From Bacillus sp. Bos-x628 (GTDB taxonomy: Bacteria; Bacillota; Bacilli; Bacillales; Bacillaceae), in contig NZ_CP159358.1 of NCBI RefSeq assembly GCF_040500475.1, positions 1,054,001 through 1,118,000 on the forward strand: a stretch of 64,000 bases of DNA. Reading direction: 5' to 3'. Under the pieces are notes generated by a model that had not been told where the DNA came from, searched no databases, and worked only from the letters and a program-made list of their open reading frames with translations. Shown here piece after piece: positions 17,095-29,023 of the stretch. The position numbers and the translations under genes were made by a program. Each line of letters starts with the position of its first letter. The first letter of the stretch is position 1.

Positions 17095-17625
17095 TTAGAC
17101 CGTTTCTTCTTTGTAAATCGGAACCCATCCTTCAGTTGTGACAAATATGCGAACTGCGACCACTTTGCGGTCCTCTTGTAGTGTAAAGTAGTGACGGGTA
17201 TTAGGAGGAACAGAAATTAAATCTCCTGGATTTAATCTCACCTCAAAAAATACACCATCCTTTCCTTGAATTGCAAAAATACCATGGCCGCTCACAATAA
17301 ATCGCACTTCGTCATCTGTATGATGATGCTCGCGCTTAAAGTTTTGAAGCAGCTCATCTAGATTAGGTGTCGCATCAGATAATGAAATGACATCTTGTGC
17401 TTTGTACCCTCTTCGCTCTGAAATGCTTTGAATTTCGTCTTTAAAAACGGACAAAATTTCGGCTTTTTCCTCATCCGTTAAATCATACTTTTCTGATAAA
17501 TGGCTTGGTAACTTATCAATATTCCAATGTTCATAAATGACACCTTGTTTTTCTAAATAAGCAGCAACCTCTTGCTCGTTCTCAAGTAGTGTTTTCTCTT
17601 CGTTATGAATATAAATGGTAGCCAT
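17095..17625 (-). CDS. mtnD: Acireductone dioxygenase MtnD
   Basis: Metal-dependent cupin enzyme that oxidises acireductone to 2-keto-4-methylthiobutyrate and formate (Fe form), the step before transamination to methionine. Metal ligands are visible in REHHHTDDEVRFIVSGHG (His, His, Glu) and the last His in NTRHYF. Its 176 residues are usual. It is the last gene of mtnWXBD, 16 bases after mtnB, with GGAGGAG before its start and a terminator after it. Confidence 0.94.
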   Translation of the reverse strand: MATIYIHNEEKTLLENEQEVAAYLEKQGVIYEHWNIDKLPSHLSEKYDLTDEEKAEILSVFKDEIQSISERRGYKAQDVISLSDATPNLDELLQNFKREHHHTDDEVRFIVSGHGIFAIQGKDGVFFEVRLNPGDLISVPPNTRHYFTLQEDRKVVAVRIFVTTEGWVPIYKEETV

Positions 17626-17641
17626 ATGTCTCTCCTCCTTT

Positions 17642-18280
17642 TTATTTCACAAACTGCGTCTTATAAAGCTTTAATTTTAAATGATAGCTAAATAAAAATT
17701 CGTATGCCTCTAACATCCGCTTTGTTTCAAATGCTGTCTTTCCCCAAACCGTAATTCCATGATTCCGAATGAGTACAGCCCCTGACTCCATGCCCTCTGT
17801 GAGGTGCTCTGCAAATCGTTCAGCAAGCTGCGGAATATGAGCCGGGTTTTCAATAATAGGGATAGAGACTTGTGCATCCTCTTCCCAATAACCGAGCGCT
17901 TTGATGATTTCGTTTCCCTTAAAACGAATTTCTCCTTCGTCTCCGTACAACTCAGAAATGACATTATTATCAATTGTGTGGACATGGAGACAGCAACCTG
18001 CTTTTGTCCGCCGATATAAATAAGTATGAAGCAACGTTTCGGCAGAAGGTTTAAGCTTTTGATTTGGCTCATACGGCTGACCCGTTTCATCAACAAGCAC
18101 AAAATCTTCGTCTGTTTCTTTTCGTTTATCTTTTCCGCTTGCCGTCACCAAAAAAGTCATTGGCTCATCCGACACCTTAATAGATAAATTGCCGCTTGTT
18201 CCGTAAAACCAGTCTCTTGCTGCCAGTTCACGTTTGACGTCAGCTAGCTCTTGCCACCGTTTGCTCTTTGCATCTGCCAT
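17642..18280 (-). CDS. mtnB: Methylthioribulose-1-phosphate dehydratase MtnB
   Basis: Zinc enzyme of the class II aldolase fold that dehydrates 5-methylthioribulose-1-phosphate. Zinc His residues are in [10 protein letters not shown] and [10 protein letters not shown], and the phosphate-binding start GTSGNLSIK is clear. The 212-residue length fits. It overlaps the end of mtnX by 37 bases, an unusually long but in-family overlap. The ATG sits behind AAAGGAAG. Confidence 0.93.
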   Translation of the reverse strand: MADAKSKRWQELADVKRELAARDWFYGTSGNLSIKVSDEPMTFLVTASGKDKRKETDEDFVLVDETGQPYEPNQKLKPSAETLLHTYLYRRTKAGCCLHVHTIDNNVISELYGDEGEIRFKGNEIIKALGYWEEDAQVSIPIIENPAHIPQLAERFAEHLTEGMESGAVLIRNHGITVWGKTAFETKRMLEAYEFLFSYHLKLKLYKTQFVK

Positions 18281-18939
18281 TTTTTCACTTCCTTTATTTG
18301 AACAAATTGCGCTTTCACATCAACAAATGTTTCATATTCTTTATGTATGAGGCCCAGATTTCTACATTCATTCAGCAAATAATCACGAGCAAACGTCAGA
18401 TCAGCACATTTTGCTGCCTCAATATCTGTCACTGAATCTCCAATCATGACAATGAAATCATTCTCATGTGCGAGCTTTCGAATAATCGATGGCTTACAGC
18501 AGCCACAATCATTTTGACATTGTGAATCACAGGCATGAGGCCATTCAATTTGAATGTTCTCTTCCTTAAACGACGCGTGATTACAATAAATGTGTTCTTT
18601 TTCCACAATGCCTTCGAGTACAGGATACACAAAAAAGTCCATACCGCCGCTTAAGACATAAAAGGGAATCTCTGCTTTTTTTAAATAAGCGACAAATTGT
18701 TCGAAGCCTTCTCGAATGTTTGTATCATGTAAAATAAACGACTGAATGGTTTCCTTCTGATCACTATTCAATAAACGAAACATGCGTCCGACGCCTTCTT
18801 TGACCGTGATCTCCTTTGACAGGACGCCATCTTTCAGTTGCGTCCATTCACTTGGAGCAAACTGCTTCATAATGCGAATAATATTATCATTTGTTGTAAT
18901 CGTACCGTCAAAATCACAACATACAATTGGCTTTTTCAT
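18244..18939 (-). CDS. mtnX: HK-MTPenyl-1-P phosphatase MtnX
   Basis: HAD-type phosphatase that, after the MtnW enolase, removes the phosphate to give acireductone. The nucleophile motif is CCDFDGTIT, motif II is VLSGGMDFF, and the Asp-rich motif is [13 protein letters not shown] Cys-rich insert ([12 protein letters not shown]) is present, as in other Bacillus MtnX. It starts immediately after the mtnW stop, so the two are coupled. Other bacteria use a fused MtnC instead. Confidence 0.93.
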   Translation of the reverse strand: MKKPIVCCDFDGTITTNDNIIRIMKQFAPSEWTQLKDGVLSKEITVKEGVGRMFRLLNSDQKETIQSFILHDTNIREGFEQFVAYLKKAEIPFYVLSGGMDFFVYPVLEGIVEKEHIYCNHASFKEENIQIEWPHACDSQCQNDCGCCKPSIIRKLAHENDFIVMIGDSVTDIEAAKCADLTFARDYLLNECRNLGLIHKEYETFVDVKAQFVQIKEVKKWQMQRANGGKS

Positions 18940-20157
18940 TTAATCTGCTACCCTTCCCCAAAGATCAAGTGCTGCTTTTAAATCTTGACAAGATGACGCC
19001 TTCTCTTCTATTGGCTCACCACTTAAAACAGCGGCGATCATTGATCTAAATCCTTTTCCTCCACCGATGGCTCCGCGCGGATGTCCATGGATACCTCCGC
19101 CTGCATTGATCACATGATCTAACCCAAAATCTCTGATTAATAGCGGCACCATTCCTGGATGAATACCCGCTGATGGAACAGGGAATGTTTTTTGAACAGT
19201 GTCCTCTTTCACGCAAGCTTCATAGATGCCTCGTGCATCTTCTTTCGGAAGTGCGACTGACCCATAAGGAGATGGAAAAAGGCTAAAATCGGCACCAGCA
19301 TATCGATTTAATTTACCTAAAAGAAGAGAATGCGAGAATCCATAATCAGGAGATGATGTAAATGCACCGCTCACCGCTGGATGCGCCATGATGGGTACAT
19401 GAATCTCTTGGTCTTCCGCTAAGCTCTGCATCACATCAAGTCCGTAAGCAAATACATTGAATAATAGCGCATCTGCTCCGAGTTCAACTGCTTTTCGAGC
19501 TCGATCTTTCAAGTCAAAGGTTCTGCCAGTTAAATTGACTGCATAAAGCGTGCGGCGTCCTGTCTCTTCATACGTTTCATTTAGGATCTTTTTTCCTTCT
19601 TTGATACGTTCTTCAAATGGCGTCAATGGGTTTTCAAATAAAATTTCGTCATCTTTGATTAAGTCAACACCGCCTAAAGCCTGCAAACGAAGCTGTTCCT
19701 TTAAATCCTGCATATCACGACCGATCACACCTTTAAAAATACTCATTAAAAGCGGCCGTTCAAAAGCATTCAGTTTGCTTCGTATGCCCTCAATTCCAAA
19801 CACCGGTCCAGGTAGGCTTCGCTTAAACGCTGTCGAAAATTCTATGTCGGCAAGCTTCACTTTCCCATCAAGTGAAAGCTTCCCAAAAATAGTCGTCAAA
19901 ACGGCTGGTAAATCAGTCGAAAAATTGGCTTCAGGATAACCAATTGTCACTTCTGATTGAACAAGACCATTTTCTCGCACAGATTTTTCCTTTACTTCGA
20001 TCACGCGGCCTTTATGTTTTTTTAGTTGATCCTTCTTTAATTGCGGCAAATCCGTCCATGATCCGACCGTTAATCCAAGTGCGATTTGCTCTGCTTTCTG
20101 GTCAATTTGTTCATCCTTTTGGTGTGTTAATACATATGTTGCTAGTAATTCACTCAC
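18940..20157 (-). CDS. mtnW: 2,3-diketo-5-methylthiopentyl-1-phosphate enolase MtnW (RuBisCO-like)
   Basis: RuBisCO-like enolase of the methionine salvage pathway. It keeps the RuBisCO fold and the metal-site segment [10 protein letters not shown] (Lys at about 168), and has [15 protein letters not shown] near the C-terminus, but does not fix CO2. The 405-residue length is usual. It leads the mtnWXBD operon and is controlled by the SAM riboswitch at 20197-20360. GGGGATTCC before the ATG is a weak ribosome site. Confidence 0.94.
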   Translation of the reverse strand: MSELLATYVLTHQKDEQIDQKAEQIALGLTVGSWTDLPQLKKDQLKKHKGRVIEVKEKSVRENGLVQSEVTIGYPEANFSTDLPAVLTTIFGKLSLDGKVKLADIEFSTAFKRSLPGPVFGIEGIRSKLNAFERPLLMSIFKGVIGRDMQDLKEQLRLQALGGVDLIKDDEILFENPLTPFEERIKEGKKILNETYEETGRRTLYAVNLTGRTFDLKDRARKAVELGADALLFNVFAYGLDVMQSLAEDQEIHVPIMAHPAVSGAFTSSPDYGFSHSLLLGKLNRYAGADFSLFPSPYGSVALPKEDARGIYEACVKEDTVQKTFPVPSAGIHPGMVPLLIRDFGLDHVINAGGGIHGHPRGAIGGGKGFRSMIAAVLSGEPIEEKASSCQDLKAALDLWGRVAD

Positions 20158-20196
20158 TAGGAATCCCCTTTCTATCGCGTCCTCTATATGTTCAAT

Positions 20197-20360
20197 AAAA
20201 AAACCTCTTCAAGTGCTAGGGTAGCGCCATAAAGAGGTTTCGTTTCATTCATCTGAATCTTATCTCTCAGCGCCTGCTGCAAGAATTAGCACCGTGCTTC
20301 TTGGAAGTCGGTTGCCGGGCTTCATTGGGCTAGTCCCTCTGCCTACTCTTGATAAGAATA
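20197..20360 (-). ncRNA. SAM-I riboswitch (S-box) of mtnWXBD
   Basis: The minus strand from 20358 reads TTATCAAGAGTAGGCAGAGGGACTAGCCC in parts, then GAAGCCCGGCAACC, CACGGTGCTAATTC and GCTGAGAGATAAGA: all S-box landmarks. The terminator ACCTCTT...AAGAGGT with seven T residues lies at 20197-20240. High SAM should stop transcription. Confidence 0.95.
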
Positions 20361-20402
20361 TTCAATTTTCTTAAATATTGCCTGAATTATCGCATCGTTT
20401 TT

Positions 20403-21593
20403 TTATGTTGTCAATGACTTTTTTTCAAATAGACGCAATGAAGCAATCCGTTTAGCTGCTTCCTTTAACCGCTCCTCACTTGTCAAAAGCCCGACTCTGA
20501 CATAGCCTTCACCATGAAGACCAAAGCCGTTTCCCGGCGCAACTGCAACATGCACTTTCTCTAATAACAAGTCAGAAAAGGATTCAGATGTATAACCTTC
20601 AGGCACCTTTAACCATGCAAAAAAAGAGCCCTTTGGTGCACGTACCTCCCAGCCGATCTCTCTGATTGCATTAATCCATGTATTTCGTCTTTTCTCGTAT
20701 CGATCATTTTGCACTTGCACACAGGTTTGATCACTTAATAGAGCCTCTGCCGCTGCATCTTGAGTCGCCTTAAAAAGTGAAACAAACATATGGTCCTGAA
20801 AAAGCTCAATGGCTTCTATTACAGATGGATTTCCTGCTGCAAAACCAACTCGCCAGCCTGCCATATTATAAGTTTTTGAAAATGTATAGATTTCAATCCC
20901 CGTCTCTTTTGCTCCGTTCGTTTGTAAAAAGCTGATTGGCTTTTCTCCATCAAATCCGATGGCGCCATAAGCAAAATCATGGACAACACAAATATTGTGA
21001 TCTTTCGCTAGATGAATGGTTTTTTCAAAGAACGCACGACTTGCAATAGCGCCAGTCGGATTGTTTGGATAATTTAAGTACATCAATTTTGCTTTTTCCT
21101 TATGATCATTTGACAATAGATCATAATTAGGCAAAAAATCATTTTCTTCAAGAAGCGGCATTGTGACCATTTCAGCTCCAGCGAGCACTACGCCTGACCA
21201 ATAATCAGGGTAGCCTGGGTCTGGGACTAGCACAGTATCTCCAGGATTCAGTAAACATTGTGGCAACTCAACCAGTCCCGCCTTACCGCCAAATAAAATT
21301 GCAATCTCAGTCTCAGGATCTAGCGTGACGCCATATTCTCTTAGATAAAATGCAGCGGCCGCCTTCTTTAGCTTCGCTGTTCCACGAAATGAGGAGTATT
21401 GGTGATTCTCTGGCTTCTCAACCGCTGCTTGCATTGCTTTGACAATATGCGGCGGTGTCGGCTGATCAGGATTTCCCTGTCCTAAATTAATCACATCTGC
21501 CCCAGCCTGAAGTTTCTTTTGGACTTTTTGAACGAGCGAAGCAAAAAACTGTTCAGGCAATTTTTTCAAAACATCTGATTGTTGGAATTCCAT
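20403..21593 (-). CDS. mtnE: Methionine salvage aminotransferase MtnE
   Basis: PLP enzyme that aminates 2-keto-4-methylthiobutyrate to methionine. Fold-type I landmarks: NLGQGNPDQPTPP at the N-terminus, NYPNNPTGA, and the PLP Lys in TFSKTYNMAGWRVGF near residue 239, with the carboxylate Arg in EGYVRVGLL. Its 396 residues match B. subtilis MtnE (YkrV). It stands alone between the two SAM-controlled operons. I see no S-box in its own short leader. Confidence 0.92.
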   Translation of the reverse strand: MEFQQSDVLKKLPEQFFASLVQKVQKKLQAGADVINLGQGNPDQPTPPHIVKAMQAAVEKPENHQYSSFRGTAKLKKAAAAFYLREYGVTLDPETEIAILFGGKAGLVELPQCLLNPGDTVLVPDPGYPDYWSGVVLAGAEMVTMPLLEENDFLPNYDLLSNDHKEKAKLMYLNYPNNPTGAIASRAFFEKTIHLAKDHNICVVHDFAYGAIGFDGEKPISFLQTNGAKETGIEIYTFSKTYNMAGWRVGFAAGNPSVIEAIELFQDHMFVSLFKATQDAAAEALLSDQTCVQVQNDRYEKRRNTWINAIREIGWEVRAPKGSFFAWLKVPEGYTSESFSDLLLEKVHVAVAPGNGFGLHGEGYVRVGLLTSEERLKEAAKRIASLRLFEKKSLTT

Positions 21594-21757
21594 ATTTTCA
21601 CCTTCTATTCAAGTTACATGACAATACACTCACTGTAATGGATTGTTTTATGAATTGTAAAGCAATTTTGAAAAAAGATTGACATGCGAAGAGTCGCTCT
21701 GATAATATCTTGAATTAAGAAATGCGTACATGAATTGAACAATTACATATTGATTTC

Positions 21758-23191
<1,434 letters not shown>

Positions 23192-23197
23192 CGGGTA

Positions 23198-24259
23198 TTG
23201 AGAAAAGATTTTGAAGTCCCCCGTTCAGTCGAATGGGAAGGAAACAACATTAAAATTTTAAACCAACAAAAATTACCGGCTGAAACTGTATTTGAGCATT
23301 TATATACGAAGGAAGATGTCTACGATGCGATTGTGACATTAAAAGTGCGCGGAGCACCTGCTATTGGGATTACAGCTGCTTTTGGGCTGGCGCTAAGTGC
23401 TCAAGATATTGACACAGAAGATATTGATGTCTTCAAAGAAGAAGTGATCGGCTTGAAGGAATATTTCAATCGGTCTCGTCCAACAGCCGTTAATCTTGCA
23501 TGGGCTTTAGACAGACTTTTTCAGCGAATTGAGCGTGCCGCTTCGGTCAATGCAGCCAAAACAGATCTTGTCCATGAAGCCATTCAGATTCAAATTGAAG
23601 ATGAAGAAATATGTCGCCAAATCGGTCAAAATGCACTCCAGCTCTTTACGTCTGGTGACCGAATCATGACCATTTGTAATGCAGGCTCCATCGCCACTAG
23701 CCGTTACGGAACAGCGCTTGCTCCTTTTTATTTAGCCAAAAAGAAAAATCTTGATCTTCATATTTATGCTTGTGAGACTCGTCCTGTCTTGCAAGGAGCT
23801 CGACTGACGACATGGGAATTGATGCAGGGCGGTGTCGACGTGACACTCATTACAGATAACATGGCAGCTCATACGATGAAAGAAAAACAAATTTCTGCTC
23901 TTATTGTTGGGGCTGATCGAATCGCCCGAAATGGCGATACGGCTAATAAAATCGGCACTTTAGGTCTAGCCATACTTGCCAAACATTTTCAGATTCCATT
24001 TTTTGTGGCGGCACCTCTCTCGACCTTTGATATGTCAATCGATCATGGGTCAGATATCCCCATTGAGGAACGTGATCCGCTGGAAGTGAAAGAATTAAAT
24101 GGTGTGCAAATTGCACCAGAAGATGTACAGGTATTTAATCCTGCCTTTGATGTCACACCGCATCAACTCATTTCAGGTATCATTACAGAGAAAGGAATCA
24201 TCACATCCAATTATACAGAGGAAATTAATGCTCTTTTCACTGAAAATATATCTCTCTAA
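23198..24259 (+). CDS. mtnA: S-methyl-5-thioribose-1-phosphate isomerase MtnA
   Basis: Converts the aldose phosphate to 5-methylthioribulose-1-phosphate. It belongs to the eIF2B-related family. The active-site Cys is in ICNAGSIAT and the catalytic Asp in [17 protein letters not shown]. The start is TTG at 23198 with AAGGAG upstream. It is the second gene of mtnKA and ends just before a terminator. 353 residues, normal length. Confidence 0.95.
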   Translation: MRKDFEVPRSVEWEGNNIKILNQQKLPAETVFEHLYTKEDVYDAIVTLKVRGAPAIGITAAFGLALSAQDIDTEDIDVFKEEVIGLKEYFNRSRPTAVNLAWALDRLFQRIERAASVNAAKTDLVHEAIQIQIEDEEICRQIGQNALQLFTSGDRIMTICNAGSIATSRYGTALAPFYLAKKKNLDLHIYACETRPVLQGARLTTWELMQGGVDVTLITDNMAAHTMKEKQISALIVGADRIARNGDTANKIGTLGLAILAKHFQIPFFVAAPLSTFDMSIDHGSDIPIEERDPLEVKELNGVQIAPEDVQVFNPAFDVTPHQLISGIITEKGIITSNYTEEINALFTENISL

Positions 24260-24260
24260 A

Positions 24261-24307
24261 AGAAAAAGCACCGTGTTCTTACCGTTTAAGAGCACCGTGC
24301 TTTTTTG
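24261..24307 (+). terminator. Terminator of mtnKA
   Basis: AAAAAGCACCGTG pairs with CACGGTGCTTTTTT, with a smaller stem inside the 20-base loop. It also covers the 3' end of the small minus-strand gene. Confidence 0.85.
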
Positions 24308-24419
24308 TTTGTAGCGTTTTAGCTAATATTTCTTTCTTTTGTTCCTCTGTTAAGACATTCAATTTGACACATAGTGACGTCATTGCATACATTTTACCTT
24401 TCTTTCCCCATAACATCAT
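24279..24419 (-). CDS. Small hypothetical protein, 46 aa
   Basis: The frame starts MMLWGKKGKMYAMTSLC and ends KTKKHGALKR-like, with net positive charge. AGGAGG lies five bases before the first ATG, the best evidence for translation. No family recognised. Its last codons run through the mtnKA terminator, which can act in both directions. Confidence 0.5.
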   Translation of the reverse strand: MMLWGKKGKMYAMTSLCVKLNVLTEEQKKEILAKTLQTKKHGALKR

Positions 24420-24503
24420 GACGACCTCCTTTTCCCAAAGCCAACATTTTTAGCTTAATGAAAGGATATGTCGCATGCGAACATTTGGAACAGGTCAATT
24501 GAT

Positions 24504-24995
24504 TTATTTTTTTACAAATGGGATTCCTTCTAATTCAAGCAGGACGGCTTTCATATCCGTTTTACTTCCTGCATAGCCAGTCAGTGATCGGTCTTTCCCA
24601 ATGACACGATGACACGGGATGAAAATTGGCAGTGCATTTCGCCGATTGGCTTGTCCAATCGCTCTTACTGCCTTTGGATTCCCGATTGCTTCCGCAATAT
24701 CAGCATAGCTCTTTGATTCACCGTACGGAATCGTCGAGAGTGCTTCCCATACTTGCTTTTGAAATGGTGACCCTTCTTGTTTGAGCGGAAGAGTAAAGAC
24801 TTTTCGCTCTCTGTTAAAATACTCATCAAGCTGTCTTTTCGCTTCTATTAATACGGGTGTCTCTTCTTTTATTATTTCTGATGTTCGTTGTTTTGCTAAA
24901 AACGGCTCGTCATCAAACAATACTTCTATGATGACACGATCTTTCTCTAGTATGTATACTTCACCAATCGGTGCGTTGAAGACTGTATAATTCAC
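24504..24995 (-). CDS. ogt: Methylated-DNA--protein-cysteine methyltransferase Ogt
   Basis: Suicide repair protein that takes methyl groups from O6-methylguanine onto its active Cys, visible in IFIPCHRVIG. The helix-turn-helix segment YADIAEAIGNPKAVRAIG precedes it. The GTG at 24995 is preferred (AAGGAG upstream), giving 163 residues. The longer frame to 25103 would lie inside kinE. It starts one base after the kinE stop, so both are translated from one message. Confidence 0.92.
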   Translation of the reverse strand: MNYTVFNAPIGEVYILEKDRVIIEVLFDDEPFLAKQRTSEIIKEETPVLIEAKRQLDEYFNRERKVFTLPLKQEGSPFQKQVWEALSTIPYGESKSYADIAEAIGNPKAVRAIGQANRRNALPIFIPCHRVIGKDRSLTGYAGSKTDMKAVLLELEGIPFVKK

Positions 24996-24996
24996 A

Positions 24997-27207
24997 TTAA
25001 TGCGCTCCTTCTTGTCGCTTTTGTCTAAGCGGTAAAGTGAGATGGAACACAGTCCCCACTCCTTCCTCGCTCTCCACCTCAATGGTTCCTTGATGTTCTT
25101 CAATGATTTTGTAGCTAACCATCAAACCTAGCCCAGTCCCTCTCTCTTTCGTTGTATAAAATGGTTCTCCAAGCCGCTTCAGCTTATCCTCTGCCATTCC
25201 ACATCCCTCATCTCTAAATGAAATGACAATATGATCCTCACCTTTTCGTTTAATGCTGACGTACACATTCCCTTTCTGCGGCATCACTTCAATCGCATTT
25301 TTTAAAATATTAATGAAAACTTGTTTTAATTGATTTTGTTCACAGTAGATAAGCGGGATTTCACCCAAGACGTTCAAGTGCATTTGGACATTGCCGAGAT
25401 TGGCTTGTGCGTGAAGCAGATCCATCGTGTCTTTTATAATTTGCACCACATTTTTTTCTTCATAAACAATTGCCTGCGGCTTCGCCAAAATTAAGAATTC
25501 AGTAATAATCGATTCAATTCTTTTTAGCTCTGAGGTAATGACATTGAAGTAGAGTGAATATTCCCCTTCTATGTTTCCTTTTAATAGCTGAATGAATCCT
25601 TTTAATGCTGTCATTGGGTTTCTAATTTCATGTGCAATTCCGGCTGCAAGCTCTCCGACTACATGAAGTGTATCCGATTTTCTGACTCGTTCTTCTAATT
25701 CCTTTCGTTCCGTCACATCTCTAAAAATGGCAAGATTCATATTATGAATAATGTTGCGTTTAAATGAAAACTCTAGTATGCGCTGATCAGCGTGGTTCAG
25801 CACAAATGGAACTTCATTATCTATTTCATCTAATGATATAGCCTGTGCTGGCTGTGCCAAATTTTCAATTTGATAAGGTGCAAGAATATGGAGAAGATTC
25901 ATTTCAGTTAATTGGCCATCTATCAGTCCGAGTAACTCACTAGCAGAGGGATTGACATCAATAATGCGATATTGATTGTCAAAAAGAACAATCCCATCCA
26001 TTGAACCATTAAACACTTTACGGAATTTCAGCTCGCTTTCACGCAATTCCTGCTCCATTCGCTTTCTATCACTGACATTACGTAAAATTGTTAAATGCTG
26101 CCCTTCTAATACCGCATGCTTCGATGTAAATTCAAGCTCCTTAAATTGACCATTCGCCATTCTAAATAGAAGTTCTTCCCGTATTTCATGATTTCTCATA
26201 TATCGTCTTCTTGTAGGTCTGTACCTCTTATCAGATTTCACCAGGAAATCGGTTAGTTTCTGACCAATCAGCATATGCATAGGTAATTCAAAAATACGAC
26301 AGGCTGATTCATTGGCTCTCACAATCTCGCCATCGTCCGCCCATATGATAATGGCATCCATCGCATTTTCGAAAATTTCTCTAAAACGTTCTTCGCTTTT
26401 TAATAGCTTTTCTTCCATTAATCTTTTTTCTGTAATATCTCGCATGATGGACATATAAAAACCGCTCATAACATTTGAAGTAATGGTCAGTTCAAATATT
26501 TTTTGCTTACCGGATTGAAGTGTAACAGGGAGCTCTCCCTTTGCTTTGCCCGTTTCCTTCAATGACATGAATAAGTGCTGTAAAGCCGATTGATTTTGTT
26601 TTTCTACAAAATCATTTAAATAACGGTCTGTTAAATCTGTCTTTTTGAGCTCAAAGCTCTGACAAAAAGAGTGGTTTGCATCAATCATGCAACCATCTTG
26701 ATCAAATATGACCATACCATCAATTGCTCGATCAAACAAATCCTTAAACAGTTGCTCATTCATGGAGCGTTCGCGCTCTAAGATTTTCTTTGAAGAAACA
26801 TCTCGCATGACGACGATATATTGGTGATTCAATTCATCATGTTCTGCAAAAAATTCAATGTATTTCGTCTCTCCATTTTCTAGCTGGATTGAGATTTCTT
26901 TTTTTAATGTGCCTTTTCGAAAAAAAGTCTCTAATGAACATTCAATTCTATTTTCAGGGATGCCATATAGGAAATCAAGAACGGATTTATTGAGGAGGTC
27001 TTCTTTCGGTGTCTGTACAAGCCTGCACGTTGCTTCATTGGCTTGGATGATGTTGAGCTGCTGATCGAATATAAAGATGGCATCTAACGCCTTATTTAAC
27101 AGCATTTCCTGCTGCGTCAGCTCATTTCGCAAATACTCATTTTCTTTTTGTAATTTTCTGATATCTCCTGCAGTCATGAATTGATTGTCATCGAGCGTTT
27201 CAGTCAT
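24997..27207 (-). CDS. kinE: Sporulation sensor histidine kinase KinE
   Basis: A 736-residue soluble kinase with four PAS domains in a row (about 20-130, 145-255, 270-385, 395-505). It then has HisKA with the phospho-His in AAGIAHEIRNPMTALKGF near residue 521 and an ATPase domain (NILKNAIEVM, DEGCGMAED, GTGLGLMVSYK). No membrane helices, so it senses cytosolic signals. In B. subtilis KinE feeds Spo0F weakly. Gene order next to ogt and the mtn genes supports orthology. AAAGGAG lies before the ATG. Confidence 0.9.
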   Translation of the reverse strand: MTETLDDNQFMTAGDIRKLQKENEYLRNELTQQEMLLNKALDAIFIFDQQLNIIQANEATCRLVQTPKEDLLNKSVLDFLYGIPENRIECSLETFFRKGTLKKEISIQLENGETKYIEFFAEHDELNHQYIVVMRDVSSKKILERERSMNEQLFKDLFDRAIDGMVIFDQDGCMIDANHSFCQSFELKKTDLTDRYLNDFVEKQNQSALQHLFMSLKETGKAKGELPVTLQSGKQKIFELTITSNVMSGFYMSIMRDITEKRLMEEKLLKSEERFREIFENAMDAIIIWADDGEIVRANESACRIFELPMHMLIGQKLTDFLVKSDKRYRPTRRRYMRNHEIREELLFRMANGQFKELEFTSKHAVLEGQHLTILRNVSDRKRMEQELRESELKFRKVFNGSMDGIVLFDNQYRIIDVNPSASELLGLIDGQLTEMNLLHILAPYQIENLAQPAQAISLDEIDNEVPFVLNHADQRILEFSFKRNIIHNMNLAIFRDVTERKELEERVRKSDTLHVVGELAAGIAHEIRNPMTALKGFIQLLKGNIEGEYSLYFNVITSELKRIESIITEFLILAKPQAIVYEEKNVVQIIKDTMDLLHAQANLGNVQMHLNVLGEIPLIYCEQNQLKQVFINILKNAIEVMPQKGNVYVSIKRKGEDHIVISFRDEGCGMAEDKLKRLGEPFYTTKERGTGLGLMVSYKIIEEHQGTIEVESEEGVGTVFHLTLPLRQKRQEGAH

Positions 27208-27487
27208 TCTCTTACACTCCTTTTCCAGCCTGATTCCTCTACGAGTATTTCTACAATCTTTTCATTGTTCCTTCATTCGACTCATAAAAAAGAAAACTTT
27301 TTGAACGAAGAGCCTCAATTTATTTCATTTGAATGACACGATTATAGAATGGTTCTCTATTCTTACTCTTCTTTTACAACCATTCTACAATTTCAAATCA
27401 AATGGTGAAATGAGCAAAACTGTCTTTTAGAATGGGGCGAATGAGGGAACAGTGCTCATAGAAAAATAAAGTGGGAAAGGTGATGTT

Positions 27488-28507
27488 ATGGCAGCTTCTC
27501 GAGATCGTTATTTTGATAATGCAAAATTTCTTCTCATTATTTTAGTCGTTTTTGGTCATTTGTTACGGTCATTCATCCATGATCATGATTGGATGCTCTA
27601 TTTATACAAGTTTATCTATACATTTCATATGCCTGCATTTATTTTGATATCTGGTTACTTTGCGAAAGGATTTAGAAAACCTGGTTTTATAAAAAAGGTC
27701 GCACTTAAGCTGATCATCCCATATTTTATTTTCCAGGTGATTTATTCTTTGTACGATTATTTACTCCAGGATCAAAGCATGTCGAGCTTAAACCCGATGG
27801 AGCCGCACTGGTCTTTATGGTTTTTAATTAGTTTATTCTTTTGGAATTTACTACTCATTCCTTTTTCCAAGTTGCAATTCTACTGGGCGATGATCGTCAG
27901 TTTATTGACTGCATTACTTGTCGGGTATATTGACAGCATTAGTAACACGCTCAGCTTATCCCGTACGTTTGTTTTTCTACCGATGTTTTTAGCTGGTTTT
28001 TATTTAAAGAAGCAACACTTTGAGTTCATCCGGACGAGTACTGGTAAAATAACGGCACTTCTTGTGCTACTTGGTGTCTTTCTGTTTTGTTTCTTTTACG
28101 AATTCGATTATTCTTTCTTATTCGGGTCACAGTCGTATTCTTCACTCGGGGATGAAGGTGTGATTGCCGCAATCAAACGAATGGCATGGTACATGCTTGC
28201 ATTTGCAGCGACATTTAGCTTTTTTGCTTTAGTCCCGACTCGCCATTTCTTCTTTACAAAATGGGGTACGAGAACTTTATATGTGTATTTATTGCATGGA
28301 TTTGTCATTAAGCTTTTAAGAACGACATGGTTTGATGATTGGGCATTTAATGCGGCAAGTGTACTCATTCTATTACTGCTAACCATATTATTGACCGTCA
28401 CCCTTTCTAGTACATTTGTCAAAACCGTCTCTCAACCAATAATCGAACTCAAAATGACAAATATCATAAGAACCATTACAGAAAGGCAAAGCAGCTATAT
28501 CAAATAA
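27488..28507 (+). CDS. ykrP: Membrane acyltransferase, fucose-4-O-acetylase type (YkrP)
   Basis: A 339-residue acyltransferase-3 family protein with about ten membrane helices. The start [23 protein letters not shown] carries the family Arg and His; it then has [17 protein letters not shown]. Such enzymes put acetyl groups on surface sugars, but the substrate here is unknown. AAAGGTG lies before the ATG. It converges on a minus-strand operon, with the terminator at 28509 between them. Position next to kinE matches B. subtilis ykrP. Confidence 0.85.
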   Translation: MAASRDRYFDNAKFLLIILVVFGHLLRSFIHDHDWMLYLYKFIYTFHMPAFILISGYFAKGFRKPGFIKKVALKLIIPYFIFQVIYSLYDYLLQDQSMSSLNPMEPHWSLWFLISLFFWNLLLIPFSKLQFYWAMIVSLLTALLVGYIDSISNTLSLSRTFVFLPMFLAGFYLKKQHFEFIRTSTGKITALLVLLGVFLFCFFYEFDYSFLFGSQSYSSLGDEGVIAAIKRMAWYMLAFAATFSFFALVPTRHFFFTKWGTRTLYVYLLHGFVIKLLRTTWFDDWAFNAASVLILLLLTILLTVTLSSTFVKTVSQPIIELKMTNIIRTITERQSSYIK

Positions 28508-28508
28508 A

Positions 28509-28650
28509 AAAACGATCCGTTAAAGATCGTTTCAGCGTGTAGACAAACCCTTGCATTCGTATTCAGATCTGCGGCTGGCTCACTCCTCCGCACAAGTAGC
28601 TCGGGTCTTCCTAGACTTCAAGGGTTTTCAATTCATGTTGAAAAGAAAAC
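28509..28650 (-). repeat. Dispersed structured intergenic element, copy B, with terminator
   Basis: Minus-strand copy, downstream of the DUF421 operon. It keeps GTCTAGGAAGACCCGAGC and TACTTGTGCGG, with outer arms AAACCCTTG and CAAGGGTTT pairing perfectly. Its inner hairpin is TGCGG with CCGCA, not GTGC with GCAC. It ends in terminator AACGATC...GATCGTT plus T run (28509-28532), shared with ykrP on the other strand. Confidence 0.8.
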
Positions 28651-28680
28651 AAACCCTTTTTCTCAAGGAAAGAGGGTTGT

Positions 28681-28860
28681 TTACTGTTCACTTTTTTCGT
28701 GATTACACGAAGAATCTTTCTTTGGCTTCATGAAGGTTTCAAACCACTTGCTGCTGTTCACATCTCCAAACTCACTGCCAAATTCCTCTTCTAAGACGTC
28801 TGGATTCATCGGTTTTTTATGTTCCTGCAAATCCTTACTTTTTACATGCTTTTTCGTCAT
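28681..28860 (-). CDS. Small hypothetical protein, 59 aa (YkzE-like)
   Basis: A hydrophilic protein starting MTKKHVKSKDLQEHKKPMNP and containing NPDVLEEEFGSEFGD. It may be the counterpart of B. subtilis ykzE, which lies next to ykrP, but I cannot confirm this by sequence. It starts within the stop of the preceding small gene (ATGA overlap) and has GGGGGAG upstream. It is the third gene of a minus-strand operon led by the DUF421 membrane protein. Confidence 0.6.
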   Translation of the reverse strand: MTKKHVKSKDLQEHKKPMNPDVLEEEFGSEFGDVNSSKWFETFMKPKKDSSCNHEKSEQ

Positions 28861-29018
28861 GAGATGCTCCCCCCTTGTTTTCCTTGATGAGAGTTTCGGT
28901 TTGCTTGCCTGTCAATTGATTGTTCATCAAATTGAGTTTGTCCATTGTCACTTGCCATGCTTTCTGTTGGCGTCATATTATTTGTCAACGCTTCATTTTT
29001 CGCTGCTTTTCTTTTCAC
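28857..29018 (-). CDS. Small hypothetical protein, 53 aa
   Basis: A very hydrophilic, Gln- and Asn-rich protein (MASDNGQTQFDEQSIDRQAN) that resembles small spore-coat or SASP-like peptides in composition, though no family motif is clear. It starts at GTG 29018, five bases after the DUF421 gene, with AAGGA upstream. Its stop overlaps the next start. Co-transcription with both neighbours is likely. Spore localisation is only a guess from composition. Confidence 0.5.
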   Translation of the reverse strand: MKRKAAKNEALTNNMTPTESMASDNGQTQFDEQSIDRQANRNSHQGKQGGSIS

Positions 29019-29023
29019 TACAA

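Noticed and set aside
24996..25103. N-terminal extension of Ogt
   Set aside because: It lies inside kinE in another frame. The GTG at 24995 has its own ribosome site and gives the family length.
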